From Clostridia bacterium (GTDB lineage: Bacteria; Bacillota; Clostridia; TANB77; CAG-508): DNA of 64,000 bases. Shown here in pieces: positions 9,620-19,793 of the stretch (the stretch's first letter is position 1; each line of letters begins with the position of its first letter). A program made the translations under genes and the position numbers. The stretch spans positions 1-64,000 of the forward strand of contig JAAWAX010000037.1 of assembly GCA_022792395.1 (NCBI GenBank), read 5' to 3'. A model generated the notes under the pieces. That model ran no database searches and was not told the origin of the DNA. It was given only the letters and a program-made list of their open reading frames with translations.

Positions 9620-10177
9620 TCATAAGTCTTTTTCTATATTTTTTACAATTTCTTTAAAAATAGAGCTTCTGTCACGTGAGGTTTCAAAATAATAGAAGCC
9701 GTATTTTTCACATAATGCTTTATTTTCTTTAGAATAAGAAATATAATCCTTACATTTATCTAACATATAAGTATCATAATATTTAGCACTCCAGTCAGTA
9801 GGCGTATCATATTTTCGGATGTTAGCTAGTAGTTCTTGAGGAGTAATATCACTTAAACCTAAAACACATAGTAAGGTATCTTCCGTTTCAAACATTTCTT
9901 GATAGTCTTTTATCGTAATATCACAGCTTTCTAAAATATAAGGATACTTATTTCTATGATAAGTTATACTCATATTGAAGAAATGATAAATAAATTTTTT
10001 GAAAGATTTATGATTAATAGCTGTTTTAGAAGTGATTTTTAAATTAGGAAAAACATAATGAAATGCTTTTCTAACAGTATCAGTACGAATTATCTGATAA
10101 CCATATTGGTCAACTAATAAATTAGCAAGAGATGACTTACCAGAGCGAGGTGACCCAATAATAATAATATTTTTCAT
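9620..10177 (-). CDS. P-loop nucleotide-binding protein (kinase-like), function unknown
   Basis: The 185-residue protein starts MKNIIIIGSPRSGKSSLA with an intact Walker A motif (GSPRSGKS), then IIRTDTVRKAF as in small-molecule or adenylate-type kinases. No lid or substrate motif lets me name a substrate. A second ATG lies four codons upstream (10189), but 10177 is preferred because GGAG within the upstream ATGGAG lies seven bases before it. The coding region follows htpX directly on the same strand (gap of about 13 bases), so the two, and lemA, probably form one operon. Confidence 0.7.
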   Translation of the reverse strand: MKNIIIIGSPRSGKSSLANLLVDQYGYQIIRTDTVRKAFHYVFPNLKITSKTAINHKSFKKFIYHFFNMSITYHRNKYPYILESCDITIKDYQEMFETEDTLLCVLGLSDITPQELLANIRKYDTPTDWSAKYYDTYMLDKCKDYISYSKENKALCEKYGFYYFETSRDRSSIFKEIVKNIEKDL

Positions 10178-10190
10178 TTTTTTCTCCATT

Positions 10191-11096
10191 TTATTTTAGA
10201 TTTTTTAATGCCTCAATTCTATCTTCAATACTAGGATGAGTAGACCATAAACTAGAAGATTTTCTCTTTCCCTCTTTCGTATTCTTTTTAAAAGGATTTA
10301 CGATATACATATTAGCAGTTGCACTATTAGCTGTTTCCAATTGATTTTCATCCGTATCTAATTTTTGAAGAGCTGAAATTAATCCATCAGGATTACGAGT
10401 AAATTCTATGGCAGTACTATCGGCTAAAAATTCTCTTTTTCTGGAAAGGGCTAATTGCATCAAAGAACCAAAGATAGGAGATAAGATTAAAAAGATAAGT
10501 CCAATCAACATTAAAATTCCATTTCCTTTATTATCATTATCTCTGTCACGCTTTAATCCGCCCCAGAATAAAGCACGAGAAAAGATATCTGACAGCATAA
10601 CAATAAATCCTACCATAACAGAAACAATACAACTAAGGCGAATATCATAATTTTTGATGTGACTTAATTCATGTGCAATGACTCCTTCTAGTTCATAATA
10701 ATCCAATTTTTCCAATAAACCTGTTGTAACACAGATAACGGCATTTTCTGGATTTCTTCCTGTAGCAAAAGCATTTGGTTGAGAATCTTCTGTAACATAC
10801 AATCTTGGCTTGACTGTCAAACCAGAAGTAATCATCAGACTATCTAAAATATTGACAATTTTCAAATCTTCTTCTTTGGTAGCAGGTCTAGCTTTATTCA
10901 AAGATAAAACAATTTTGTCACTATAATAGTAAGAGCCCCATGCAGAAGCAATGGAGAAAACAAGAGCAAATACAATGGAAAAAGTTCCTAATTTTAAAGC
11001 ATGACAGATATAATAAACAATTAAAGTAATGACTAGAATAAAGATGCTTACAATTATACCTGATTCTATTTTATTTTTTTTTATATTTTCAAACAT
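10191..11096 (-). CDS. htpX: Membrane zinc protease HtpX (M48 family)
   Basis: HtpX degrades damaged membrane proteins. The 301-residue protein has two N-terminal membrane spans (about residues 13-55), the zinc motif HELSH (VIAHELSHIKNYDIR near residue 138), two further hydrophobic spans, and the third zinc-ligand region REFLADSTAIEFTR near 219. It ends with STHPSIEDRIEALKNL, typical of the family. An upstream in-frame start at 11147 exists, but ATG 11096 follows GAAAGGA and matches the usual N-terminus (MFENIKKNK). It lies downstream of lemA; lemA-htpX is a recurrent pair in bacteria. Confidence 0.93.
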   Translation of the reverse strand: MFENIKKNKIESGIIVSIFILVITLIVYYICHALKLGTFSIVFALVFSIASAWGSYYYSDKIVLSLNKARPATKEEDLKIVNILDSLMITSGLTVKPRLYVTEDSQPNAFATGRNPENAVICVTTGLLEKLDYYELEGVIAHELSHIKNYDIRLSCIVSVMVGFIVMLSDIFSRALFWGGLKRDRDNDNKGNGILMLIGLIFLILSPIFGSLMQLALSRKREFLADSTAIEFTRNPDGLISALQKLDTDENQLETANSATANMYIVNPFKKNTKEGKRKSSSLWSTHPSIEDRIEALKNLK

Positions 11097-11122
11097 GTTA
11101 AAATCCTTTCTAGATAAATAAA

Positions 11123-11150
11123 GGGTTGGAAATTTTAAAACCTCCAACCT
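11123..11150 (-). terminator. Small hairpin between lemA and htpX
   Basis: GGTTGGA/TCCAACC stem followed on the minus strand by CCTTTATTTAT. It could partly terminate transcription and lower htpX relative to lemA. The U-run is weak. Confidence 0.4.
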
Positions 11151-11156
11151 ACTTGT

Positions 11157-11720
11157 TTATGAATTTGAACCGAAATCTACTTTTACATTTTTTCTAGCTT
11201 CATCATTTTCTGTTTTAAATAAGTCACGAGCTTGGAAGTTAAACATACTAGCAATGATATTAGAAGGGAATACTTGTAATTTTGTATTATACATGGTTAC
11301 GGTGTCATTATAAAATTGTCTAGAAAAAGAGATTTTATTTTCTGTGTTTCTTAATTCTTCTGATAAATCTGAAAAATTTTGATTTGCTTTTAATTCTGGG
11401 TAGTTTTCAGAAACTGCCATAATTGTTTTTAAAGCAGTTGATAGTTGATTATCTAAATCCGCTTTTCCAGAGACACTTTGTGTATTTGCCCAAGAAGTTC
11501 TAAGGGCTGCTATTTTTTCAAAAGTTTCTTTTTCATGATTCATGTATCCTTTAACAGTTTCTACAAAATTTGGTATTAAATCAAATCTTCTTTGTAATTG
11601 TACATCAATTTGACTCCAAGCGTTGTCTACTTTTACTTTAGATTGTACTAAACCATTATACATACCAATGATTGCAATGACAAGAATAACAACGATAGCT
11701 AATAGAATCCAAATGATCAT
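11157..11720 (-). CDS. lemA: LemA family protein
   Basis: The 187-residue protein has one N-terminal membrane segment (residues 2-20, IIWILLAIVVILVIAIIGMY) followed by the LemA signature NGLVQSKVKVDNAWSQIDVQ and RRFDLIPNFVETVKGYMNHE, and the later IASMFNFQARDLFKTE. LemA proteins are membrane-anchored four-helix bundles of uncertain role, very often next to htpX or other proteases, as here. ATG 11720 follows AAGGAGGAATT. It is first in the minus-strand operon lemA-htpX-P-loop gene. Confidence 0.93.
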   Translation of the reverse strand: MIIWILLAIVVILVIAIIGMYNGLVQSKVKVDNAWSQIDVQLQRRFDLIPNFVETVKGYMNHEKETFEKIAALRTSWANTQSVSGKADLDNQLSTALKTIMAVSENYPELKANQNFSDLSEELRNTENKISFSRQFYNDTVTMYNTKLQVFPSNIIASMFNFQARDLFKTENDEARKNVKVDFGSNS

Positions 11721-11908
11721 ATAAATTCCTCCTTAATTTCTATTATATACAAACTTATCATAACATATTAAAAAATTTTATACAATAAAAATGTGAAAAA
11801 ATTGTGAAAAGTTAGTAATAGTTTAAAAAAATCGACATATAATATAATAAATGACAAGCTTAAAAAATTAGGCAAAAGTTTAAAATTTTAATAAAAAAAA
11901 TCCAAAAT

Positions 11909-11937
11909 TTGACAAAAAAGAATAACAATGATATACT
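11909..11937 (+). promoter_or_regulatory. Sigma-A-type promoter for the 3D-domain gene
   Basis: TTGACA 11909-11914, 17-base spacer, TATACT 11932-11937. Confidence 0.75.
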
Positions 11938-11969
11938 GTGGATGTTTCCAAAAGGAGGAATTAATTTTT

Positions 11970-12905
11970 ATGAAAAACCAAGAAAGAGCATCTTTGTCAA
12001 TAATGAAAATTATAGCCATTAGTATTATATTGATTTTGATATCAGGAATTGGTGTTATGGCAGTCAATACAAAATTAAATGATATTAAAATTGTGCTTCA
12101 AAATGGATATGAAATGACAGTATTAACTTCAAAAACAAAAGTATCAGAAATTTTAGAAGAAAATAATATTATATTAGAAGAAAATCAGAAAACAATACCA
12201 GACTTAAATAGTGAAGTATCAGCAGGAGAGAGTATAAAAATTACAGATAAATCTTATCAAGAAGTACAAATTGCTAAAATATCAGAAGAAGGGGTAGAAA
12301 CCTCATTAAATCAACTATTAGAAAATTATGCACCTATCACAGAAAAAATAGTGGTAGAACAAGTTACAATACCTTATGAAACAGTAACCAAAAATGCAAC
12401 AGAAGTTTCAGGGAATACAAGTAATAAAGTATTACAACAAGGGAAAGATGGTTTAAAAGAAGTAACTTATCGAGTAAAATATCAAAATGAAGTAGAGATT
12501 GAAAGAACTTTAGTATCAGAAGTTGTTATCAATGAACCAGTAAATAAGATTGTGCAAGTACAACAGGTAGAAACATCAAGAGGTGCAACTTTACCAAGAA
12601 CAGCAACAACTAGTTCAACAGGAGGAATGACTTATAAAGTAACAGCTTACTGTTCTTGTGCAAAATGTTGTGGCGGTAGTACATTAGGAAGAACAGCATC
12701 AGGAACAAAAGCAACAGCAGGAAGAACAGTAGCAACATCTAGTAAATTTGCATTTGGAACACAATTAAATATTGGAGGGCATGTCTATACAGTAGAAGAT
12801 AGAGGTGGAGCTATTAGTGGTAATAGAATTGATATCTATGTTAATTCACATGCAGAAGCCTTACAATGGGGTGTTAGATATTTAACAGTTGATGTGGTAA
12901 ATTAA
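11970..12905 (+). CDS. G5/3D-domain cell-wall protein (YabE/Rpf-like)
   Basis: The 311-residue protein has an N-terminal membrane/signal segment (residues about 10-30), a DUF348-type region (VLQNGYEMTVLTSKTKVSEI), a G5-like region (EKIVVEQVTIPYETVTK...YRVKYQNEVEIERTLVSEVV) and a C-terminal 3D domain with YKVTAYCSCAKCCGG and the conserved Asp residues in VEDRGG and NRIDIYV. Related proteins are peptidoglycan hydrolases (lytic transglycosylase-like, resuscitation or germination roles). ATG 11970 follows AAAGGAGGAATT; an earlier in-frame start at 11928 overlaps the promoter and is rejected. A promoter at 11909 and a terminator at 12918 make it monocistronic. Confidence 0.88.
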   Translation: MKNQERASLSIMKIIAISIILILISGIGVMAVNTKLNDIKIVLQNGYEMTVLTSKTKVSEILEENNIILEENQKTIPDLNSEVSAGESIKITDKSYQEVQIAKISEEGVETSLNQLLENYAPITEKIVVEQVTIPYETVTKNATEVSGNTSNKVLQQGKDGLKEVTYRVKYQNEVEIERTLVSEVVINEPVNKIVQVQQVETSRGATLPRTATTSSTGGMTYKVTAYCSCAKCCGGSTLGRTASGTKATAGRTVATSSKFAFGTQLNIGGHVYTVEDRGGAISGNRIDIYVNSHAEALQWGVRYLTVDVVN

Positions 12906-12917
12906 TAAAATAAAGTG

Positions 12918-12958
12918 AAATAGCAAGGATGATGTGTAGAAGCATAGACTTGCTATTG
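12918..12958 (+). terminator. Terminator of the 3D-domain gene
   Basis: AATAGCAAG/CTTGCTATT stem, then TGTTTATAT. Confidence 0.7.
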
Positions 12959-13111
12959 TTTATATATTAGGAAAATCATATTGACTTTCTAATATATAAA
13001 ATACATTGTACACAATTTTACTTATGTAAAATTAGCACATGAACAAATTAACGGAAAACCAAAGAGAAAAATTGAAATTATGCTAATATTAAGGTTTTTC
13101 AATTTGTTCTA
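12959..13111 (+). repeat. Three-hairpin dispersed element, copy 5 (most diverged)
   Basis: Arms TATATATTAG/CTAATATATA, then ACATTGTACAC with the stem AATTTTA/TAAAATT and GCACATGAAC, then GGAAAACC...GGTTTTTC and a TTTGTTCT tail. The layout and the ACATT, GAAC and TTGTTCT landmarks are kept; the stem sequences are all changed. Confidence 0.6.
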
Positions 13112-13139
13112 GGCAATATTTTAAGAAAGGAAGCAAAAA

Positions 13140-13889
13140 ATGAAACTAATTTCGTGGAATGTAAATGGAATAAGAGCATGTGTTAACAAAGGGTTTAAGG
13201 ATTTTTTTGAAAAGATAGAAGCCGACATATTTTGTATACAAGAAACTAAGTGTCAACCAGATCAAATTGATTTAACATTGAAAGGATACAAAAGTTATTG
13301 GAATAGTGCAGAAAAGAAAGGATATTCAGGAACTGCTATTTTTACCAAAAAAGAACCAATTGAAGTATCCTATGGCATTGGAATCGAAGAGCATGACAAA
13401 GAAGGAAGAATCATTACACTAGAATTTGAGAAATTCTATTTGGTCAATAACTATACACCAAATTCCAAAAGAGAATTAGAGAGATTAGCCTATAGACAAA
13501 TATGGGAAGATGAAATTAGAAATTATTTAATCAAGTTAAACCAAAAAAAGCCAGTCATTATGTGTGGAGATTTGAATGTAGCACACCAAGAAATTGACTT
13601 GAAAAATCCAAAAACAAACAAAGGAAATGCAGGATTTACAGATGAAGAAAGAGAAAAAATGACACAATTATTAAAAGCTGGATTTACGGACAGTTTCCGA
13701 CATTTATATCCAGACAAAGAAAATGCCTATAGTTGGTGGTCTTACATGGGAAGAGCAAGAGAAAAAAATGTAGGGTGGAGAATTGATTACTTTATTGTAT
13801 CAGATGATATAAAAGAACAAATCAAAGAAGCAACTATGTATCCAGAAATTATGGGGAGTGACCATTGCCCAGTAGGGCTTGAATTGTGA
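13140..13889 (+). CDS. exoA: Exodeoxyribonuclease III
   Basis: ExoIII/ExoA is the Mg-dependent AP endonuclease and 3'-5' exonuclease of base-excision repair. The 249-residue protein has every family motif in order: MKLISWNVNGIRA (Asn), IFCIQETKCQ (metal Glu), the tyrosine region VNNYTPNSKRE, MCGDLNVAHQEIDL (Asp/Asn), GFTDSFRHLYP, YSWWSYMGRAREKNVGWRIDYF and the terminal SDHCPVGLEL (catalytic His). Length is normal. ATG 13140 follows GAAAGGAAG. A hairpin repeat begins four bases after the stop and may act as terminator. Confidence 0.96.
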   Translation: MKLISWNVNGIRACVNKGFKDFFEKIEADIFCIQETKCQPDQIDLTLKGYKSYWNSAEKKGYSGTAIFTKKEPIEVSYGIGIEEHDKEGRIITLEFEKFYLVNNYTPNSKRELERLAYRQIWEDEIRNYLIKLNQKKPVIMCGDLNVAHQEIDLKNPKTNKGNAGFTDEEREKMTQLLKAGFTDSFRHLYPDKENAYSWWSYMGRAREKNVGWRIDYFIVSDDIKEQIKEATMYPEIMGSDHCPVGLEL

Positions 13890-13892
13890 TAG

Positions 13893-13958
13893 TGGTTAAA
13901 GTGGGACAGGCACTACTTGACCATTTTTGGCTAAGTAGTGCCTGTCCCACTTTAGCCA
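13893..13958. repeat. GTGGGACAGGCAC-type palindromic repeat
   Basis: Long inverted repeat: TGGTTAAAGTGGGACAGGCA at the left, with TGCCTGTCCCACTTTAGCCA at the right. Two further loci of the same family are at 49181 and 49563. Confidence 0.8.
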
Positions 13959-13980
13959 AAAGAGGAGGAAATAGGATAAA

Positions 13981-15144
13981 ATGAATGAAATTAAAAATCA
14001 TGGCAAGAAATGGTTATATTGGTTCTTTTTAGGAGTTGCTATTATTGTAGTATATAAAGCATTAGATAATTTTGGTGATGTAATGGGAGTAATTGCTAAA
14101 TTTTTTGAGATTATAACTCCGTTTTTAGTTGGTATTTTTATTAGCTATTTATTGTATATGCCATGTAAAAAGATAGAAGAGGTGTATGCTAAATCAAAGT
14201 TGAAATTTGTAGCTAAAAAGGCAAGAGGTTTTAGTATTTTTACAGTATATTTTATTATTTTCTTGTTATTATTAATATTAATTAACTTCATATTACCAGT
14301 TGTGTTTGAGAGTGTGGTTGATTTAATTAATAATATTCAAAATTATTATGAAATAGCAATTGATAATTATAATAGTTTGCCAGATGATAATGTTTTAAAA
14401 AGTGATGTTGTAAATGATATGATACAAAATATTCAAAATCTGGATATTAAGCAATATTTTCAATTAGAAAAGATATTAGCCTATGTCATGAGTGCGATTA
14501 ATGCAGTAACAAGTTTATTTAATGTGATAGTTGCGGTTATTGTTTCAGTTTATATTTTAGCAGAAAGAGTGCAAATTATAAATTCGATTAAAAAATTAGC
14601 AGAAGCTATTTTCAAAGAAAAAACTTATAAAAATTTAGGAAGATATTTTGATAATTCCAATGAAATCTTTTTCAAATTTATTGCGAGTCAATTTTTAGAT
14701 GCTATTATTGTAGGTATTTTAGTAACTATTGCTATGAGTATTATGGGAATCAAATTTGCACCATTATTAGGATTTTTAATTGGTTTATTTAATATGATTC
14801 CATACATAGGTGCTATTATCGCGGTAGGGATTTCTGCCTTAATAACATTAATTACAGGTGGTTTATCACAAGCTATTTGGATGTTAATTGTAGTGATTAT
14901 TTTACAACAAATTGATGCTAATATTATTAATCCAAAGATTATTGGGCAGTCTTTAAAAATAAGTCCATTGTTAGTGATATTTGCCATTACAGTAGGTGGT
15001 GCCTATTTTGGAATATTAGGAATGTTTTTAGCAGTACCAGCAATTGCCGTGGTCAGAATATTGGTAGAAGATTATATTGATTATAAATTAGTAACAAAAA
15101 AGATAGAAAAAAGAGGAAAAGAAAGAGGAGATAAAGTATGTTAA
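13981..15144 (+). CDS. AI-2E family transporter (YtvI/PerM-like membrane protein)
   Basis: The 387-residue protein has about seven to eight membrane segments: a first pair (residues 13-60), one near 87-110, a soluble stretch (110-165) and a C-terminal block of spans (175-370). The signature QQIDANIINPKIIGQSLKIS followed by a glycine-rich span (VGGAYFGILGMFLAVPAIAV) identifies PF01594. Members include a putative AI-2 exporter and Na+/H+ antiporters, so the substrate is unknown. ATG 13981 follows GAGGAGG. The stop overlaps the start of the next gene by seven bases, implying translational coupling. Confidence 0.88.
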   Translation: MNEIKNHGKKWLYWFFLGVAIIVVYKALDNFGDVMGVIAKFFEIITPFLVGIFISYLLYMPCKKIEEVYAKSKLKFVAKKARGFSIFTVYFIIFLLLLILINFILPVVFESVVDLINNIQNYYEIAIDNYNSLPDDNVLKSDVVNDMIQNIQNLDIKQYFQLEKILAYVMSAINAVTSLFNVIVAVIVSVYILAERVQIINSIKKLAEAIFKEKTYKNLGRYFDNSNEIFFKFIASQFLDAIIVGILVTIAMSIMGIKFAPLLGFLIGLFNMIPYIGAIIAVGISALITLITGGLSQAIWMLIVVIILQQIDANIINPKIIGQSLKISPLLVIFAITVGGAYFGILGMFLAVPAIAVVRILVEDYIDYKLVTKKIEKRGKERGDKVC

Positions 15145-15629
15145 AGAAATATGTTTTAGTATTTTTAGTATCTATGATACCACTAATTGAATTAAGAGGC
15201 TCTATACCGATTGGATTGAGTCCATTATGGGGAGATGCACTTCCTATTGTTCCATTATATATCATTTGTATTATAGGAAATATGTTACCAGTACCATTTA
15301 TATTTTTCTTTGCTAGAAAAGTTTTAGAATGGGGAGCTGATAAAAAGTTTATTGGAAAGTTTTTTACTTTTTGTTTAGAAAAAGGAGAGAAAGGTGGAAA
15401 AAAGCTACAAGAGAAAGCAGGTCGTGGACTATATGTGGCATTATTTCTTTTTGTTGGAATACCACTTCCTGGTACAGGAGCATGGACAGGAACATTAGCA
15501 GCTAGTTTTTTAGATATGGATTTTAAGAAAAGTACCATAGCTGTTATGGCTGGCGTGATTTTAGCAGGTATTATTATGGGAATTGCATCTACTGGTGTGT
15601 TTGGTGCAGTAGGAACAATATTTAGTTAA
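15138..15629 (+). CDS. Small multidrug-export family membrane protein (PF06695)
   Basis: The 163-residue hydrophobic protein begins MLKKYVLVFLVSMIPLIELRGSIPIGL, a pattern typical of the COG2426/PF06695 family, with ELRG, then VGIPLPGTGAWTGTLAA in the second half. Four or five membrane spans. The family name comes from weak similarity to exporters; the true function is uncertain. It overlaps the 3' end of the AI-2E family gene by seven bases, so both are made from one transcript. The SD AGAGGAG lies within the upstream gene. Confidence 0.85.
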   Translation: MLKKYVLVFLVSMIPLIELRGSIPIGLSPLWGDALPIVPLYIICIIGNMLPVPFIFFFARKVLEWGADKKFIGKFFTFCLEKGEKGGKKLQEKAGRGLYVALFLFVGIPLPGTGAWTGTLAASFLDMDFKKSTIAVMAGVILAGIIMGIASTGVFGAVGTIFS

Positions 15630-15703
15630 TAATAGTAATAAAAAGTAAAAAATGTTAAAAGGAAACTTTTGACATTTTTTTACGTAAAATGGACCCAAAA
15701 ACC

Positions 15704-15733
15704 TTGACATCCGTAAGAAAAATGTGATACAAT
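15704..15733 (+). promoter_or_regulatory. Sigma-A-type promoter upstream of rpoB
   Basis: TTGACA 15704-15709, 18-base spacer, TACAAT 15728-15733. It leaves an untranslated leader of about 270 bases before rpoB. Confidence 0.75.
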
Positions 15734-15739
15734 ACAGAT

Positions 15740-16008
15740 TGATTTTTATTCGAGATAGAAAATTATATTTTCTACGATTCATGTCAAAATTAAAAAAAGA
15801 GGAATTAAGCATGGAATAGCCCTTAAGAAAATCATTTTGAAAAGCAGACAAATGAAGTTTTTAGAGATTCGCTATTTATGTTTTAAGAAGGACTTTTTTT
15901 AATTTCTTATCTTTATTTTCTATGTCAATTACACTTATCGTAAGAGTAATTTCCTAGAATATAAAAAAATTATTTCTGCTTAATATCTTTATTTAAGGAG
16001 TGATTTTT
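15740..16008 (+). other. Long rpoB leader
   Basis: No gene is seen. Short inverted repeats (for example GAAAATTATATTTTC at 15757-15771) suggest leader structure, possibly for autoregulation, but no known L10-type leader is recognisable. The usual upstream genes rplJ and rplL are absent here. Confidence 0.4.
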
Positions 16009-19000
16009 TTGAAAATCAAAGAAGTAAATTACGAGAAAGCCTCTCGTAAAGATTTTGCGAAGGTTGGAGATTTTATTGAAATGCCAAACCTAATCAAAGT
16101 ACAAAAAGATTCTTATGACTGGTTTGTAGAAGAAGGATTAGGAGAAGTATTAAAAGATATTTCCCCAATTGAAGACTATTCTGGAAACTTGGTTCTTGAA
16201 TTTTTCGATTATTACATGGAAGACAAAACAAAATATAGTGTAGAAGAAGCGAAAGAAAGAGATGCTACTTATTCAACCAGATTACATGTAAAAGTTAGAT
16301 TAATTAACCGTGAAACTGGTGAAATCAAAGAGCAAGAGATTTATTTAGGAGATTTTCCATTAATGACAAACAGTGGGACCTTTGTTATCAATGGAGCAGA
16401 AAGAGTTGTCGTAAGCCAATTAGTACGTTCACCAGGGTGTTACTATGGAGAAGAATTTGATACCAAAACAGGGAAAAGAACTTATAACTCTACTGTAATG
16501 CCACTTCGTGGAGCATGGTTAGAATATGAAACCGATGGAAACGATATTTTCTATGTACGTGTTGATAGAACCAGAAAAGTACCAGTAACTACTTTATTAA
16601 GAGCAATTGGAGTTATTACGGATGACCAAATTAGAGAATTATTTGGCGATGAAGAAATGATAACAGCAACGATTCATAAAGATACCATTAAAGACCAAGA
16701 TGAAGCTCTAATTGAAATCTATAAAAAATTAAGACCAGGAGAATTACCAACGGTAGATGCAGCAAGAAACTTATTTAATGGATTATTCTATGACAATAAA
16801 AGATATGATTTAGCAAAAGTAGGAAGATATAAATTTAATCAAAAATTGGGATTAGCAGGAAGAATCAAAGACAAAATAGTAGCAGAAGATATTATGGATC
16901 ATGAAACAGGAGAAGTATTCATACAAGCAGGAGAAGTTATTTCAGAAGAAATAGCAGAAGATATTCAAAATGCTGGAATCAACGTTGTTGATGTAATGGT
17001 AGGAGAAAGAAAAGTAAGAATCATAGGAAATGCTACATGCAATATCCATAAAGTATTACCAGATATTGACTTAAGTAAATTACATTTCAAAGAATTAGTA
17101 AATTATAATGTGTTAAAAAATATTATTGACAACACAGATAAAAAAGATTTAGTAAAAGCAATTGAAGAAAGACAAGATGAATTAGTATCAAAATGTATTA
17201 CAACAGAAGATATGATAGCATCTATCAATTACTTATTAAATCTATCTCATGGATTAGGAAAACCAGATGATATTGACCATTTAGCAAATCGTAGAATTCG
17301 TCAAGTAGGAGAATTGTTACAAAATCAATTTAGAATTGGTTTAACCAGACTAGAAAGAGTTGTTCGTGAAAGAATGACCATTCAAGATTTAGACGTTGTA
17401 ACACCACAAACATTAATCAATACAAAACCAATTACATCATCTATTCGTGAATTCTTTGGAAGTTCTCAATTATCACAATTCATGGATCAAACCAACCCAT
17501 TATCAGAATTGACTCATAAAAGAAGAATTTCCGCTTTAGGACCAGGAGGATTAACAAGAGAAAGAGCAGGATTCGAGGTACGTGATGTTCACTATACTCA
17601 CTATGGTAGACTATGTCCAATCGAATCACCAGAAGGACCAAACATTGGATTAATTTCTGCCCTTTCATCCTTTGCTAATATCAACGAATATGGATTTATT
17701 GAAACTCCATACCGTAAAGTAGACCCAGAAACACACAAATTAACAGATATTGTAGAATATATGAGTGCTGATGTAGAAGATAATTATATTATTGCACAAG
17801 CATCTGAACCAATTGACAAAAATGGAAAATTTGTAGATGAAAGAATTAGAGTTAGATTTAAAAACGAAGTAATAGAAGTTGACCGTGACCAAGTTCAATA
17901 TGTTGATGTTTCACCAAAACAATTAGTATCGATTGCGGCAGCCATGATACCATTTTTAGAGCATGATGATGCAAAAAGAGCTTTGATGGGTGCTAACATG
18001 CAACGTCAAGCAGTTCCATTAATGATAACAGAAAGTCCAATTATAGGAACTGGAATTGAGTATAGAGCAGCAAAAGACTCTGGAATTTTAGTACTAGCAG
18101 AAGAAGATGGAGTCATTGAAAAAGTAACAGGGGATAGCATAACCGTTAAATATGACAACAAAAAAACAATTACACATAAACTTCGTAAATTTAAAAGAAC
18201 CAATGGTGGTACTTGTATTAATCAAAAACCAATTGTAAAAGCGGGAGAAAAAGTGAAAAAAGGAGATGCCATTGCAGATGGACCATCTACTTCTAATGGA
18301 GAAATGGCACTTGGTAAAAACGTATTAGTTGCTTTCTCAACTTGGGAAGGATACAACTACGAGGATGCTATTTTGATTAATGAAAAACTAGTAAAAGAAG
18401 ATGTGTTTACTTCTATTCATATTGAAGAATATGATTGTGAATGTCGTGACACCAAATTAGGTGCAGAAGAAATCACTCGTGATATTCCAAACATTGGAGA
18501 TGATTCGTTAAAAGATTTAGATGAAAATGGAATTATTCGAATTGGTGCAGAAGTAAGACCTGGGGATATTTTAGTTGGTAAAGTTACGCCAAAAGGAGAA
18601 ACAGAATTAACGGCAGAAGAGAGATTATTAAGAGCTATTTTTGGTGAAAAAGCAAGAGAAGTTAGAGATACTTCTTTAAGAGTACCACATGGAGAAGCAG
18701 GAACAATTGTAGATGTAAAAATCTTTACAAGAGATAATTCTGATGAATTAGGACCAGGTGTTAACCAAATTATTAGATGTTATATAGCAACCAAAAGAAA
18801 AATATCAGTAGGAGATAAAATGGCAGGACGTCATGGTAACAAAGGTGTTATCTCAAGAGTATTGCCAGAAGAAGATATGCCATTTATGCCAGATGGTACA
18901 CCAATTGATATTTTATTAAATCCATTAGGTGTTCCTTCTCGTATGAATTTAGGGCAAGTTTTAGAGGTACATTTAGGAGGAGCAGCCAAAGCACTAGGAT

Positions 19001-19773
19001 GGAAAATAGCAACACCTGTATTTGATGGAGCGACACAAACTGATGTTGAGGAATTATTGGAAAAAGCAGGTATGAGTAAAGATGGAAAAACCGTTTTATA
19101 TGATGGTAGAACAGGAGACCCATTTGATAAGCCAATTACAGTTGGTGTTATGTATATGTTAAAATTACACCATTTAGTAGATGATAAAATCCATGCTCGT
19201 TCAACAGGACCATATTCACTAGTTACGCAACAACCATTAGGAGGTAAAGCACAATTTGGTGGACAACGTTTTGGAGAGATGGAAGTTTGGGCATTAGAGG
19301 CATATGGTGCATCTTATACTTTACAAGAAATGCTAACCGTTAAATCAGATGATATTGTAGGAAGAGTAAAAACTTATGAAGCAATTGTAAAAGGAGAAAA
19401 TGTTCCAGAACCAGGTGTTCCAGAGAGTTTCAAAGTTTTAGTAAAAGAATTACAATCTTTAGGATTAGATGTTCGTTTATATTCAGAAGACAATCAAGAA
19501 TTGGAACTAAAGGAAAATATTGAAGAAGGAATCGAATATGATCCAAATAAAGAAAAGAAAATATTATCAGAAGACCAAGTTATTGCAGATGGAGATTTAG
19601 ATGGTTATGGAGAAGAATTAGAAGATGATATGCTTCTAGATGATGAAGCAAGTGATTTGGTAGAGGATAGCGATGAATTGTTTGAAGAACTTGGTGATGA
19701 AGAAGATGAATTGCTATTTGATAATGATTTAGCAAATGATAATTTAGATAGCGATGAAGATATTATAGAGTAA
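16009..19773 (+). CDS. rpoB: DNA-directed RNA polymerase beta subunit
   Basis: RpoB forms half of the RNA polymerase active-site cleft. The 1254-residue protein carries the rifampicin-binding segment [17 protein letters not shown] and [12 protein letters not shown] with the usual Asp, His and Ser, predicting rifampicin sensitivity; the catalytic-side motif [15 protein letters not shown]; and the C-terminal [17 protein letters not shown]. The C-terminus is extended by a highly acidic tail (about the last 60 residues rich in Glu/Asp). Start: TTG 16009 is chosen because AAGGAG at 15995 is spaced 8 bases; GTG 16000 would overlap that site. Unusually, rpoC does not follow directly. Confidence 0.97.
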   Translation: MKIKEVNYEKASRKDFAKVGDFIEMPNLIKVQKDSYDWFVEEGLGEVLKDISPIEDYSGNLVLEFFDYYMEDKTKYSVEEAKERDATYSTRLHVKVRLINRETGEIKEQEIYLGDFPLMTNSGTFVINGAERVVVSQLVRSPGCYYGEEFDTKTGKRTYNSTVMPLRGAWLEYETDGNDIFYVRVDRTRKVPVTTLLRAIGVITDDQIRELFGDEEMITATIHKDTIKDQDEALIEIYKKLRPGELPTVDAARNLFNGLFYDNKRYDLAKVGRYKFNQKLGLAGRIKDKIVAEDIMDHETGEVFIQAGEVISEEIAEDIQNAGINVVDVMVGERKVRIIGNATCNIHKVLPDIDLSKLHFKELVNYNVLKNIIDNTDKKDLVKAIEERQDELVSKCITTEDMIASINYLLNLSHGLGKPDDIDHLANRRIRQVGELLQNQFRIGLTRLERVVRERMTIQDLDVVTPQTLINTKPITSSIREFFGSSQLSQFMDQTNPLSELTHKRRISALGPGGLTRERAGFEVRDVHYTHYGRLCPIESPEGPNIGLISALSSFANINEYGFIETPYRKVDPETHKLTDIVEYMSADVEDNYIIAQASEPIDKNGKFVDERIRVRFKNEVIEVDRDQVQYVDVSPKQLVSIAAAMIPFLEHDDAKRALMGANMQRQAVPLMITESPIIGTGIEYRAAKDSGILVLAEEDGVIEKVTGDSITVKYDNKKTITHKLRKFKRTNGGTCINQKPIVKAGEKVKKGDAIADGPSTSNGEMALGKNVLVAFSTWEGYNYEDAILINEKLVKEDVFTSIHIEEYDCECRDTKLGAEEITRDIPNIGDDSLKDLDENGIIRIGAEVRPGDILVGKVTPKGETELTAEERLLRAIFGEKAREVRDTSLRVPHGEAGTIVDVKIFTRDNSDELGPGVNQIIRCYIATKRKISVGDKMAGRHGNKGVISRVLPEEDMPFMPDGTPIDILLNPLGVPSRMNLGQVLEVHLGGAAKALGWKIATPVFDGATQTDVEELLEKAGMSKDGKTVLYDGRTGDPFDKPITVGVMYMLKLHHLVDDKIHARSTGPYSLVTQQPLGGKAQFGGQRFGEMEVWALEAYGASYTLQEMLTVKSDDIVGRVKTYEAIVKGENVPEPGVPESFKVLVKELQSLGLDVRLYSEDNQELELKENIEEGIEYDPNKEKKILSEDQVIADGDLDGYGEELEDDMLLDDEASDLVEDSDELFEELGDEEDELLFDNDLANDNLDSDEDIIE

Positions 19774-19793
19774 AATGAATGAGGGATGTATAA

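Noticed and set aside
15660-15860. Protein gene on the minus strand in the rpoB leader
   Set aside because: A 96-codon frame exists but it overlaps the rpoB promoter, lacks an SD and has no family features.
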